Assembly: GCA_049841135.1 (NCBI GenBank)
Contig: JASGHK010000008.1
Location: 1 to 64,000, forward strand
Source of the DNA: JACRCT01 sp049841135
GTDB lineage: Bacteria; Myxococcota; Myxococcia; Myxococcales; UBA5297
Direction of reading: 5' to 3'
DNA length: 64,000 nucleotides
In this document: positions 33,920 to 42,493 of the stretch, piece after piece
Numbering within the stretch: the first letter of the stretch is position 1
How the letters are laid out: each line of letters begins with the position of its first letter
Translations under genes and position numbers: made by a program
The notes under the pieces: generated by a model
What the model was told of the DNA's origin: nothing
What the model saw: the letters and a program-made list of their open reading frames with translations, nothing else
Database searches by the model: none

Positions 33920-35203
33920 ATGCTCGGAAGAATGGAAGGCGATTACGACGTGGTGGTGGTGGGCGGCGGGCCGGCGGGGTTGGCGGCGGCACTGGGCGCG
34001 CGCGACTCGGGGGCCGAGAAGATCCTGGTCGTCGACCGCGAGAGCGAGGCCGGCGGCATCCTCCTGCAGTGCATCCACTCCGGCTTCGGGCTCCACTACT
34101 TCAAGGAGGAGCTGACCGGCCCGGAGTACGCCGAGCGGTTCCTGGAGAAGGCGGTCGACCACGACATCGACGTCGTCAGCTCCTCCTACGCCTGCGGCGT
34201 GGGCCTGGACAGCGACGGCACCCGCCGCGTGCGCGTCATGCGCGAGGGCCACGGCATCCAGACGCTGCGCTCGCGCTCGGTGGTGCTGGCCATGGGCTGC
34301 CGCGAGCGGACCCGCGGCGCGGTGCGCATCCCCGGCACCCGGCCCTCGGGCGTGCTCACCGCCGGCCTCGCCCAGAAGTTCGTCAACATGATGGGCGTGC
34401 TGCCGGGCAAGCGCGTGGCCATCCTGGGCTCGGGCGACATCGGGCTGATCATGGCCCGCCGGCTGCGGCTGGAAGGCTGCGAGGTGGTCGGCGTCTTCGA
34501 GCTGATGCCCTACTCGAACGGCCTGACGCGCAACGTGGTCCAGTGCCTGGACGACTTCGGCATCCCGCTGCACCTGTCGACCACGGTGGTGGAGATCCAC
34601 GGCAAGGACCGCGTGGAGAAGATCACCGTCGCCCCGGTCGGCAAGGACCTGGTGCCAGACCTGTCGAAGAAGCGCGACGTGGTCTGCGACACGCTCCTGC
34701 TCTCCATCGGCCTCATCCCCGAGAACGAGCTGTCGCAGAGCCTGGGCGTGGACCTCGACGTCGTCACCAGCGGGCCGCGCGTCTCCTCGACGATGGAGAC
34801 CAGCCTCCCCGGCGTGTTCGCCTGCGGCAACGTGCTGCACGTCCACGATCTCGTCGACTACGTGAGCGAGGAGGCGGCGCTCGCGGGACGGTTCGCCGGC
34901 GAGTATGCGCAGGGCATCCGCCGGCCGAAGGACAACATCCACCTCGTGCCCGGCAACAACGTGCGCTACTGCGTGCCGCACACGCTGGCCCCCGGCCGCG
35001 AGCACACCGTCTATATGCGCTGCAAGGAGCCGATGCGCCCCTGCGTCATCCAGGTGGGCGACCTGATGCAGCGCAAGCTCGGCTTCGTCGTCCCCGCCGA
35101 GATGATCATGTTCAAGATCAAGCCGGACCTGCTCGAGCGCTTCCACAAGGACACCCTGCGCATCGACATCCACCCCGTGGAGAAGGCGGGAGGTGCGTCA
35201 TGA
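33920..35203 (+). CDS. NAD(P)/FAD-dependent oxidoreductase subunit
   Basis: 427 residues from ATG 33920 (GAAGAGG six bases upstream; ATG 33932 is possible). Two nucleotide-binding loops: DVVVVGGGPAGLAAALGARD for FAD and KRVAILGSGDIGLIMARRLR for NAD(P). VFACGNVLHVHDLVDYVSEE is the typical C-terminal FAD contact. It probably passes electrons from the GlpA-like subunit to an acceptor. The stop overlaps the start of the DUF1667 gene (ATGA). Confidence 0.85.
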   Translation: MLGRMEGDYDVVVVGGGPAGLAAALGARDSGAEKILVVDRESEAGGILLQCIHSGFGLHYFKEELTGPEYAERFLEKAVDHDIDVVSSSYACGVGLDSDGTRRVRVMREGHGIQTLRSRSVVLAMGCRERTRGAVRIPGTRPSGVLTAGLAQKFVNMMGVLPGKRVAILGSGDIGLIMARRLRLEGCEVVGVFELMPYSNGLTRNVVQCLDDFGIPLHLSTTVVEIHGKDRVEKITVAPVGKDLVPDLSKKRDVVCDTLLLSIGLIPENELSQSLGVDLDVVTSGPRVSSTMETSLPGVFACGNVLHVHDLVDYVSEEAALAGRFAGEYAQGIRRPKDNIHLVPGNNVRYCVPHTLAPGREHTVYMRCKEPMRPCVIQVGDLMQRKLGFVVPAEMIMFKIKPDLLERFHKDTLRIDIHPVEKAGGAS

Positions 35204-35574
35204 GCGAGCAGAAGAACTTCACCTGCATCGGCTGCCCCATCGGCTGTCCGCTCCAGCTCTCGCACGAGGGCAAAGAGATCATCGAGATCGAGGGCGCGGC
35301 CTGCAACCGCGGCGCGAAGTATGCCCAGCAGGAGTTCACCGACCCGCGGCGCGGCATGTCCACCACGGTCGCCATCGAGGGCGCGCGCTGGAAGCGGCTG
35401 CCGGTGAAGGTGACCAAGGCGATCCCGAAGGACCGCGTGCTCGAGGCCGCGCGCATCATCCACAAGCTGCAAGTCAAAGCGCCCATCCAGCGCGGCGCCG
35501 TGCTCATCGAGGACCTGCTGGGCGAGAAGGGCGTCCAGGTCGTCGCCACCCGCACCCTGCCCCGCGCATCTTGA
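35200..35574 (+). CDS. DUF1667 protein, third subunit of the oxidoreductase set
   Basis: 124 residues. FTCIGCPIGCPLQL near the N-terminus supplies three cysteines, and ACNRGAKYAQQEF a fourth, suggesting a metal or iron-sulfur site. MSTTVAIEGARWKRLPVKVT is typical of DUF1667. Its start overlaps the upstream stop, so the two are translationally coupled. Confidence 0.85.
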   Translation: MSEQKNFTCIGCPIGCPLQLSHEGKEIIEIEGAACNRGAKYAQQEFTDPRRGMSTTVAIEGARWKRLPVKVTKAIPKDRVLEAARIIHKLQVKAPIQRGAVLIEDLLGEKGVQVVATRTLPRAS

Positions 35575-35585
35575 TTGGAGATTTG

Positions 35586-36284
35586 ATGAGAGCCCTCAGC
35601 GCCGCCGTCCTCACCCTTTCCCTCGCCGTCGGCTTCGTCGCCTGCGGCGGTGGCAGCGGCGCTCCCGAACCGGATGCCGGCAAGCCCCACGCCTCCGACG
35701 CCGTCGTCGCCCTGCCCGACGCGTCCCCGATTTCCGCCGACGCTGCGAGCGTCAGCGGCGACACGGGCTCGACGTCGACTCCCGATGGCTCCACGCTCGT
35801 GACTGATGCTGGCGCACCGGCGGAGGCCGACGCGGCGACGGAGCCCACGCTCGATGCGGCGACCGTTTCGGCGGACACGGGTCTGGCGCCGGTCGACGCC
35901 TCGGCGCCTGCCACGGTTGACGCCTCAGCGCCCTCCACGACCGACGCTTCGACTCCCGTGCCGTCTGACGCCGGCACCAGCACCCTCGACCCGTGCACCT
36001 TCAACTCCGACTGCATCGCGAGCGAGCGCTGCGAGTGCACGGAGGCGGATGGCTGCATGTGCAAGATCGGCCCGCGTGGCACGGGCAAGTCGGGCGTGGA
36101 TTCCTGCGTCGACGGCAACGACTGCGAGACCTCCCTCTGTCTCGAGGGCTGGCCTGCCGGCGCCATGTACTGCTCGGGCCCATGCGGAGGCGCCGATGCC
36201 GGCACCTGTACCGGGAAACTGCCGCTGTGCTCGAACGTCGCCTGGATCGGCAGGATCTGCATCCGCGACCCGAACGGAGGCTGA
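35586..36284 (+). CDS. Lipoprotein with Asp/Ala/Thr-rich stalk and Cys-rich head
   Basis: 232 residues. Lipobox VACG in MRALSAAVLTLSLAVGFVAC. Residues about 25-125 are a low-complexity stalk built from DAS/DAA/SAD units. The C-terminal 100 residues contain fourteen cysteines (DCIASERCECTEADGCMC). Typical of exported surface proteins; function unknown. GGAG precedes ATG 35586. It is only 12 bp from the DUF1667 stop but probably unrelated in function. Confidence 0.75.
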   Translation: MRALSAAVLTLSLAVGFVACGGGSGAPEPDAGKPHASDAVVALPDASPISADAASVSGDTGSTSTPDGSTLVTDAGAPAEADAATEPTLDAATVSADTGLAPVDASAPATVDASAPSTTDASTPVPSDAGTSTLDPCTFNSDCIASERCECTEADGCMCKIGPRGTGKSGVDSCVDGNDCETSLCLEGWPAGAMYCSGPCGGADAGTCTGKLPLCSNVAWIGRICIRDPNGG

Positions 36285-36342
36285 CCCGCCCGTAGGAGCG
36301 CCCGCAGGACCCGCGCCGCCGGACTGCGACAGGGGGGTGGCC

Positions 36343-36768
36343 GTGTGTCACGTCTTCTTGTTCCTGAGCCTGCTTCTGCCGGCCCTGGACTCTCCGCAGG
36401 CGTGCCTGCCCAGCCTGGGTTCTCTCCTCGAGCTCGGAGAATGGGACTTCGCCCGTCACTCACGCCGCGTTTGCGCTGAACCCGTGGGGGACGCTCGTAT
36501 CAAGACGATCGTCGGTCTGAATGAGTCCGGTACTCGTGTGAGCGAGGCTGTGGCGATTGAAAGCTCCATGCCGGTCGAGCAGCTCGAGGCTGCGCTATCG
36601 CACGAACTTTGCTGTCGGCTCGACCCGCCTTCGTCGCATGCTCACTTCTGCTTGGTTCCCGAGGGTGTGCTCGTCACGATCCGCGGCGACCCGTTCGCCC
36701 CTAGAGAGTCGGTTCTGGAAATCGAGTCGGCTGGCGACAATGCGATTCCATCGGGTTGCCGGCTTTGA
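36343..36768 (+). CDS. Small secreted protein of unknown function
   Basis: About 141 residues. GTG 36343 begins VCHVFLFLSLLLPALDSPQA, a plausible signal peptide; a GGGGG tract lies six bases upstream. GTG 36337 is the alternative. Four or five cysteines in the mature part. Codon choice is noticeably less GC-rich than in neighbouring genes (for example GCTATCG, GATTGAAAGC stretches), which could mean recent acquisition or weak selection. Confidence 0.5.
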   Translation: MCHVFLFLSLLLPALDSPQACLPSLGSLLELGEWDFARHSRRVCAEPVGDARIKTIVGLNESGTRVSEAVAIESSMPVEQLEAALSHELCCRLDPPSSHAHFCLVPEGVLVTIRGDPFAPRESVLEIESAGDNAIPSGCRL

Positions 36769-36796
36769 CCACGCAGGAAGAGCAGGAGGTGCCCGC

Positions 36797-38314
36797 TTGA
36801 GCCGCCTTGGACTCGCCTTCGCCGCTGCGGCGGCCGTCCTTGTCGCATCGGCACCGGCCTTCGCTGATTCGCCGCTGACCTCGATCGACCTCGCCGCCGG
36901 GTACGACGACCTCCCGGCGGTGAAGTCGGCGCGCGGCGCGCAGAAGCTCCACGGCTCGGCGCTCGAGTTCCTGACCTCCGCCAAGGCTCCCATGGACCAG
37001 CGCATCGCCGTGGCGTGCGCCTCCGGCTGGGGACGAGGCAACGGCGAGGCGCTCATCGAGGCGCTCGCGCTCTCGCACCAGAAGGAGCCCATCGCGCTCG
37101 AGGCCAAGGACCTGACGGCCGCCGAGAAGGTGCTGCTGGGCTACGTGCTCTCGCTGGACAAGTACCTCGACCTCCAGCCGCTGCAGCCGGGGGCGAGCGG
37201 CGTGCGCGGCCTGCTACCCAAGAAGCTCCTCGACGAAGGCGCTGCGGCCTTCCCCGACGACTTCGCGGTTCAGTACGTCCGCGCGCTGGTGAGCGTCCAG
37301 GACCTGCCGGTGGAGAAGTGGTGCGACCTCTTCAAGGTGCCGCAGAAGGTGCTCGACCGTTTCCCGGCCGCCAAGCGCAACCTGCGGCCGGCCGCCATCC
37401 AGTCGGCGACCGAGTACCTCGCGCTCTATGAGAAGGAGTGCCCGGGGTCGAAGGCGGCGCTCGACGAGAAGCGCGCGGAGCTGAACCGAATCTACACGCT
37501 CGCCCGCGTCGGGCCGCACCTGGTCGCAGGGACGCAGGGCGGCGTCGTGGTGTGGGATCCCGCCTCGCCGGCCAAGCCCGTGGCTGTCCATCCCGAGTTC
37601 ATCTGCAGCGCCGTCGCTTGGGGCGGCGCGGCGTGGGCCGGCTGCGACAAGTCGGTCGTCCGCTGGGACGGCAAGACCTTCAAGAGCTACCTCGCCAACA
37701 AGGCCAACGACGCCGCGTACTACCACCCGATGCAGGGCCCCGGCGGCGCGCTCTGGGTCCGCTACGGCGCGTCGACCTTCGAGTACGTGTCCTCCTCCGA
37801 CACCTTCAAGCCAGTGCAGGCGCCGTGGTCGGGCGACGTCTACGACGCGCTGGTGACCCGGCAGGGCGAAGTCTGGTGGCTCGACTTCATGACGTCGTTC
37901 TCGAACCGCCAAAAGACCTTCCAGCTCGGCAGCGACGAGTACCCCGGCAAGGACCCGCGCCGCTTCCGCGAGGACGCGGCCGGCCGGCTCTGGGTGGAGG
38001 ACTTCGAGACCGGGCTCTACCGGTTCGATCCGGCGGGCGGAAAGTTCCTGCGCGAGAGCGGCCTGGCGCAGAAGGGAACGGGCGTCGCCTTCGACCTGAA
38101 GACCGAGCGCCTCTGGATGCTGCACTACACCGAGGGGCCGTACCTGATGCTCAACGGGCGCGTGCAGCAGACCTTCGACCTGCGCCAGGACGGCTACATG
38201 CGCGACCTGCTGCTCGACGAGGACGGCACGCTCTTCGTCGGTAGCCACTCGGGCGTGGTGCGGATGCGGGAGAAGGCCGGGAACTGGGTGATGGATCGGT
38301 TCCGGGTTCGCTAG
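36797..38314 (+). CDS. Secreted propeller-like protein
   Basis: 505 residues. I take TTG 36797 because AGGAGGT lies six bases upstream and the product then begins with a clean signal peptide (LSRLGLAFAAAAAVLVASAP, cleaved near AFA-DS). The first 220 residues are helical. The C-terminal half has repeated short blades (GPHLVAGTQGGVVVWDP, GRLWVEDFETGLYRFDPAGG, GTLFVGSHSGVVRM) like two-component-regulator propellers. No catalytic motif seen. Confidence 0.8.
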   Translation: MSRLGLAFAAAAAVLVASAPAFADSPLTSIDLAAGYDDLPAVKSARGAQKLHGSALEFLTSAKAPMDQRIAVACASGWGRGNGEALIEALALSHQKEPIALEAKDLTAAEKVLLGYVLSLDKYLDLQPLQPGASGVRGLLPKKLLDEGAAAFPDDFAVQYVRALVSVQDLPVEKWCDLFKVPQKVLDRFPAAKRNLRPAAIQSATEYLALYEKECPGSKAALDEKRAELNRIYTLARVGPHLVAGTQGGVVVWDPASPAKPVAVHPEFICSAVAWGGAAWAGCDKSVVRWDGKTFKSYLANKANDAAYYHPMQGPGGALWVRYGASTFEYVSSSDTFKPVQAPWSGDVYDALVTRQGEVWWLDFMTSFSNRQKTFQLGSDEYPGKDPRRFREDAAGRLWVEDFETGLYRFDPAGGKFLRESGLAQKGTGVAFDLKTERLWMLHYTEGPYLMLNGRVQQTFDLRQDGYMRDLLLDEDGTLFVGSHSGVVRMREKAGNWVMDRFRVR

Positions 38315-38499
38315 GCGGGCGGGCGGGACGCCCGCAACCACAGGGCCCTCCCGCCTCCTTCACTGGAGGCAGGGCAGGACAGGAGCTCAAGCCAGGCAAG
38401 AGCCGTGGCGGCTGAAGAGCTCCAACGTAGATCGCAACGACCAGAGACGAACCCCCTCCCGCAGTTGGGAGAGTTGGGAGGGGGCAGGGGGGAGGGCTC

Positions 38500-40602
38500 C
38501 TACTGCAATGCCTTCTCCGTCGCCCTCAGCAGCGCCTCCGCGCCCACCGGCGCTCCCGTGGCGTTCTCCATCCACAGGTCGGGCACCACCGTGCCGAACT
38601 TCGCCATCCGCTCGAACTCCACGCCCAGCGCCGGCACCGTCTTCATCTTCTCTTCGATTTGGAAGGCGATGAGGTGGCCCATCGGGTAGTCGGGCGTGTA
38701 CATCGGGTAGGCGATGAGGTGCGAGTAGATGCCGAGCAGGACCGTGTCCTTGCCGCCCAGCACCGGCGCGTAGAACTGGTTCCAGACGTCCTTGGAGATC
38801 TGCACCACCGCTTCGCGCATCTGCGTCGCGGTCGCGGTCGGGTGGTCGTAGAGCCAGTGCCAGGTCCGCACGTCGACCAGCGCCACGCCGGCGATCTCCC
38901 AGGTCATCCAGAAGCTGTTGAGCGCCGCCAGCTTCTCGGCCTCGGGGTCCGGCTTGGCCAGCCCCAGCAGCTCCAGGTCGCGCGCCTGGAAGACGAAGGC
39001 GAAGGCCTCGGTGAAGGCGGTGTTGGGCACCCCCTGCAGCAGCGTGTGGTCCACCTCGTAGAGCGAGATGACCTGCTCGACGTTGTGGCCCAGCTCGTGG
39101 ATGGCGATGTTGTAGCCCTTGTAGTCCATCCCGTCCTTGCCGATGCGCGTGCGCAGCCGCGGGAAGTCGCCGCGCCGCGTCGCCTGCATGGCGTGGCCGG
39201 AGCCGCGCGCCGGGTCGACTCGAATATGGTCGGCCAGGAACTGTGCCTTCTCCTTGGGGAAGCCCAGGTCAGTGAGGATGCGCGGGAGGTCCGCGGCGAA
39301 CGCCTTGGCGTCCGGGTACTTCTTCTTGGTGATGGCGTCGAGCTCGGCCTCGCTGAACTTCCCACGCGGCTGGAAGCCGTTGTACCAGAGGTCGAACGGC
39401 TCGAGCTTGCGGCCGAGCCGCTTCTCGATGCGCGCGGCGACCTTGCCGGCGAGCGGCGAGGAGGTCACCTGCGTGAGCATCCCCACCACCCGCTCCTCGG
39501 GGATCTCGCGGCCCAGGTCGAAGCGCCGGGCGATGACCGTCGGCGAGACCGGGCAGTATGGGTCCGCCGCCTTGTTGGCCTGGAACTGCGCCAGCCACTT
39601 CGCATAGCGCCGGTCGGGCTCGGGCGTGGCCTCGGCCTTGGGCGCCGCCGTCTTGGGCGCGCCGTCCTCCACCTCCGCCGCCGGCGCGAGCGCGACGGTG
39701 TTCGCCACCGGGTCCCAGTCGACCCGCGGATCGTTCACCACCGCCGCGGGGATGGTCTGGGTCACGATGCGCTGCATGACCTGGGCGAGCAGGCGCTGCT
39801 TGGCGAGGCCGCTCTTGGCGTCGGCGTAGTCGGCCTTGAGCTGGTCGCGCAGGTTCCAGTGCGAGAGCAGCCGCAGGCCCTTGGGGAAGAGCCGCTCGCC
39901 GGCGGGGTTCACGAGGTGGTGCGCCCAGACGTTGTACTCGGCGATGTAGAGGTCGGCCTCGGCGCCGACCCGGGAGATCTGCTGCTGCACCTCGCCGGGG
40001 ATGCGGAAGGCGAAGCCGGCGGTCAGCCGCGCCTCGGCCCACTGGCGGCGCGTCCAGTCCTTGCCCGCCAGCCGCTCCTTGAGCGTGGTGAGCGGGAAGT
40101 TGAGGAGGACGTGGAAGGCGATCTTCGAGTCGAAGAGGTCGTCGGTCAGGTGCGCCGCCGGGTCGAGCGCGGAGAGCATCGGGTCCACGGAGAGCAGCGG
40201 GCCCTCGTCGACGTCGGTGGCCCAGCGCAGCGAGCGGCCGATCTCGTTGAAGGCGCCGCCGACCTGCTCGAAGGTCGCCTCCAGGCGGTCGAGCGTCGCG
40301 TCGAGCTGCTGGGGGTCGGCGATGAAGTTCTCCTGCACGAACGCCTTGAAGTCGCCGTCCTTCTCGCGCCACAGCGCCGCCACCTGCTCGACGCCGCGCT
40401 CGATGCGCACGCGCTGCGCCTCGCCGTGCTTGGCGACCAGGGCCGCCTTGAGCTCTGCGCACTCCTTCTTGAGATCCATCGGTCCCTCCACTGCCTGGGC
40501 TTGCGGCTTGGCGTCGGACTTCACGCTGGGATTAGTCGAGCAGCAGGCGCCGAGCGAGAGCGCGCACGCCGAGAGGACGGCCATTCGTCGGGTCGAAGTC
40601 AT
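38500..40602 (-). CDS. Lipoprotein zinc metallopeptidase (HExxH)
   Basis: 700 residues. Lipobox GACC in MTSTRRMAVLSACALSLGAC. The zinc motif is YNIAIHELGHNVEQVI near residue 501, with a downstream Glu candidate in NTAFTEAFAFVFQARD. Overall size and the helical N-terminal 480 residues resemble oligopeptidase-type zinc proteases. It should act in the periplasm or at the surface. An internal Ala/Pro/Glu-rich segment (residues about 300-330) looks like a linker. Confidence 0.82.
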   Translation of the reverse strand: MTSTRRMAVLSACALSLGACCSTNPSVKSDAKPQAQAVEGPMDLKKECAELKAALVAKHGEAQRVRIERGVEQVAALWREKDGDFKAFVQENFIADPQQLDATLDRLEATFEQVGGAFNEIGRSLRWATDVDEGPLLSVDPMLSALDPAAHLTDDLFDSKIAFHVLLNFPLTTLKERLAGKDWTRRQWAEARLTAGFAFRIPGEVQQQISRVGAEADLYIAEYNVWAHHLVNPAGERLFPKGLRLLSHWNLRDQLKADYADAKSGLAKQRLLAQVMQRIVTQTIPAAVVNDPRVDWDPVANTVALAPAAEVEDGAPKTAAPKAEATPEPDRRYAKWLAQFQANKAADPYCPVSPTVIARRFDLGREIPEERVVGMLTQVTSSPLAGKVAARIEKRLGRKLEPFDLWYNGFQPRGKFSEAELDAITKKKYPDAKAFAADLPRILTDLGFPKEKAQFLADHIRVDPARGSGHAMQATRRGDFPRLRTRIGKDGMDYKGYNIAIHELGHNVEQVISLYEVDHTLLQGVPNTAFTEAFAFVFQARDLELLGLAKPDPEAEKLAALNSFWMTWEIAGVALVDVRTWHWLYDHPTATATQMREAVVQISKDVWNQFYAPVLGGKDTVLLGIYSHLIAYPMYTPDYPMGHLIAFQIEEKMKTVPALGVEFERMAKFGTVVPDLWMENATGAPVGAEALLRATEKALQ

Positions 40603-40692
40603 GGTGGGGTGAGATAGCCCCGACCGTGCGCCGCGGGCAAGCCTGGTTGCGTCGGGAGGGCGCGGTCACGATTCGGCGGGCGCGCGGTCGCT

Positions 40693-40898
40693 GCCGGCGG
40701 CTGAAGCCGCGCCTGACGTTGCCAAGCCTGCCTTCGCAGGCTGGGTGGTCAACGGATTCGAAAGCACCGGAAGGGAGACACGGCCCAAGCGCTCCAGCAC
40801 ACCGTTGCCGTTCATCCCGGCTGGCGCCTTCAGGTCCAACTCCCACCCAGCCCGCGAAGGCGGGCTTCGTAATGTCAGGCGCGGCTTCAGCCGCCGGC
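40693..40898. repeat. 206-bp element with 56-bp inverted terminal repeats
   Basis: Arms 40693-40748 and 40843-40898 are inverted copies differing at about five of 56 positions, around a 94-bp centre. Each arm contains two small hairpins (GCGGCTGAAGCCGC and AGCCTGCCTTCGCAGGCT in the left arm). The centre has no coding sequence. The layout suits a MITE-like or BIME-like mobile repeat. It occupies most of the gap between the peptidase and the caspase-like gene. Confidence 0.75.
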
Positions 40899-40930
40899 AC
40901 TGCGCGGACCGGGTCGCTTCTCCTCGCCCC

Positions 40931-42493
40931 TCAGAACGACACCCCGAGCCCCAGCGCCCCGCGCACTCCCGGCCGCGCGACCGTCCCCCGCCCTTCCACC
41001 TGCGGCAGGTGCAGCAGCGCCTCGACCGCCGCCGAGGCGAAGAGCGGGTCGACGATCGGGAGACGCACGCCGCCTCCCACCCCCACCACCGGCACGAGCG
41101 CGGTCCGCACGCCCTGCTTCTGCACCTGCTGCCGCCACCACTGCTCGTCGAAGCTCGCCCACGCCCGCAGGTCCAGCCGCCGCAGGGCCCACTCGGTGCC
41201 GAGCGAGGCCCCCAGCCCCACCACCGTGGTGTCGGCCACCGTGTCCACCGTGCGCATCGACTGGTGCTCCACCTGCAGGCGCAGCCCCACCTCGACCGGC
41301 GCGAAGCGCAACCCGTAGGAGAGCCGCACCAGCGGCGTCGCGCCCATGCCGACCACCGCCGCGCTCTGCACGCCGCCCTCCAGCATCAGCCGGTGGCGCC
41401 GCAGCAGTCGAAGCTCTTCGCCCCCAGCCGCGCCTCGCCTCCCCAGGGCAGCTCCGCCTGCGCCGCGCCGACGCTGGAGTCGGTGCGCAGGTAGACGACG
41501 TAGCGCCCCGGCGGCACGGCGAGCCGCAGCGGGCGGCCGGCAGCCTTGTCGGCCTCGGCGATCACCTGGCCGGCCCCACGCTCGCTCACCACCACCTGCC
41601 CCGCGACGCCGTCCTCGATCTCGATCGAGGCCATGGCCTGCGTCAGGTCGCTCACCACCACCTCGCCGCGGCCCGAGATGTCGAAGTGGAAGGCGGGGTG
41701 CTGCAGCGAGCCCGTCCACGCCGCGGTGGCCCGCTCGGTGTTGCGCGCGGCGAAGGCGTGCAGCTCGGCCAGGCTCACCCGCCGGTCGCCATCGGCGTCG
41801 GCGGCGCCGCGCAGCCCGGAGAGAAGGAAGTGCGTGAAGATCGACCCGCCGAGCGAGCCCATCTCCCTGGGCCTGCTCGGCGACGTCGGCGGAGACCAGC
41901 GCCGCGAAGCCCCGGACGCCCGCCGGCGGCTGCGCGGCGACGGCGAACCCCTTGGGCAGGGTGAGCGTCCCCGCCTGGCAGGCGTCGACGAACGCCACGC
42001 GGAGCTCGGCGGGACCCGACTCGAGGCGCGCGCGCAGCTCGTCCCAGGGCAGGCGCGTCGCGCCCAGGTGCAGCGCCTTCTCGTCCGCGTGGCCCGAGTA
42101 GAAGAACAGGAGCACCGCGGGCTCGGCGCTGGTGCGCACCCGCTCCTCGGCCTGCGCCAGGGCCGCCTTCAGCGCGGCCGCGTCGCCGCCCAGCACCAGG
42201 AAGAGGTCGTCCGCCGCCACCCCGCTCAGCTCGCGCAGCGCCTGGGCCATTCGCTGGGCGTCGGCGCGGGCGAAGCGCAGCTCCACCTCCCCGGGCGCGC
42301 CGAGGTCGTTGCCGGCCACTACCGCGACGCGGCGACCGAGCGGAGATGCCGCGGCCGTCGCGCCCCACAGCGCGACGGCGACGGCGACGGCGATGGCCGG
42401 AGCCAGCGCCTCAGCGGCTCTGGTTGCGGAGCAGGCCAAGGCGCGGGATTGCCCGGTGAGTGAGGAGGACGAGATCGTCGAGGTGGTCTCCAT
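40931..42493 (-). CDS. Caspase-like protease with C-terminal barrel-like region (two frameshifts)
   Basis: About 520 residues. Peptidase C14 core: VAVVAGNDLG, His in LLFFYSGHADEKALHLG (about residue 135), Cys in RVAFVDACQAGTLTLPKG (about 172). The frame shifts near 41864 and back near 41405. Between them lie GGSIFTHFLLSGLRGAADAD and the calcium-loop-like DGDRRVSLAELHAF, usual for bacterial caspase homologues, then a PEGA-like part (RLAVPPGRYVVYLRTDSS). The last 140 residues have alternating aromatic strands ending LGLGVSF, like an outer-membrane barrel. The start is uncertain: ATG 42493 overlaps the FG-GAP gene by 83 bp, and later TTG starts are possible. Confidence 0.75.
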   Translation of the reverse strand: METTSTISSSSLTGQSRALACSATRAAEALAPAIAVAVAVALWGATAAASPLGRRVAVVAGNDLGAPGEVELRFARADAQRMAQALRELSGVAADDLFLVLGGDAAALKAALAQAEERVRTSAEPAVLLFFYSGHADEKALHLGATRLPWDELRARLESGPAELRVAFVDACQAGTLTLPKGFAVAAQPPAGVRGFAALVSADVAEQAQGDGLARRVDLHALPSLRAARRRRRRWRPAGEPGRAARLRRAQHRAGHRGVDGLAAAPRLPLRHLGPRRGGGERPDAGHGLDRDRGRRRGAGGGERAWGRPGDRRGRQGCRPPAAARRAAGALRRLPAHRLQRRRGAGGAALGRRGAAGGEELRLLRRHRLMLEGGVQSAAVVGMGATPLVRLSYGLRFAPVEVGLRLQVEHQSMRTVDTVADTTVVGLGASLGTEWALRRLDLRAWASFDEQWWRQQVQKQGVRTALVPVVGVGGGVRLPIVDPLFASAAVEALLHLPQVEGRGTVARPGVRGALGLGVSF

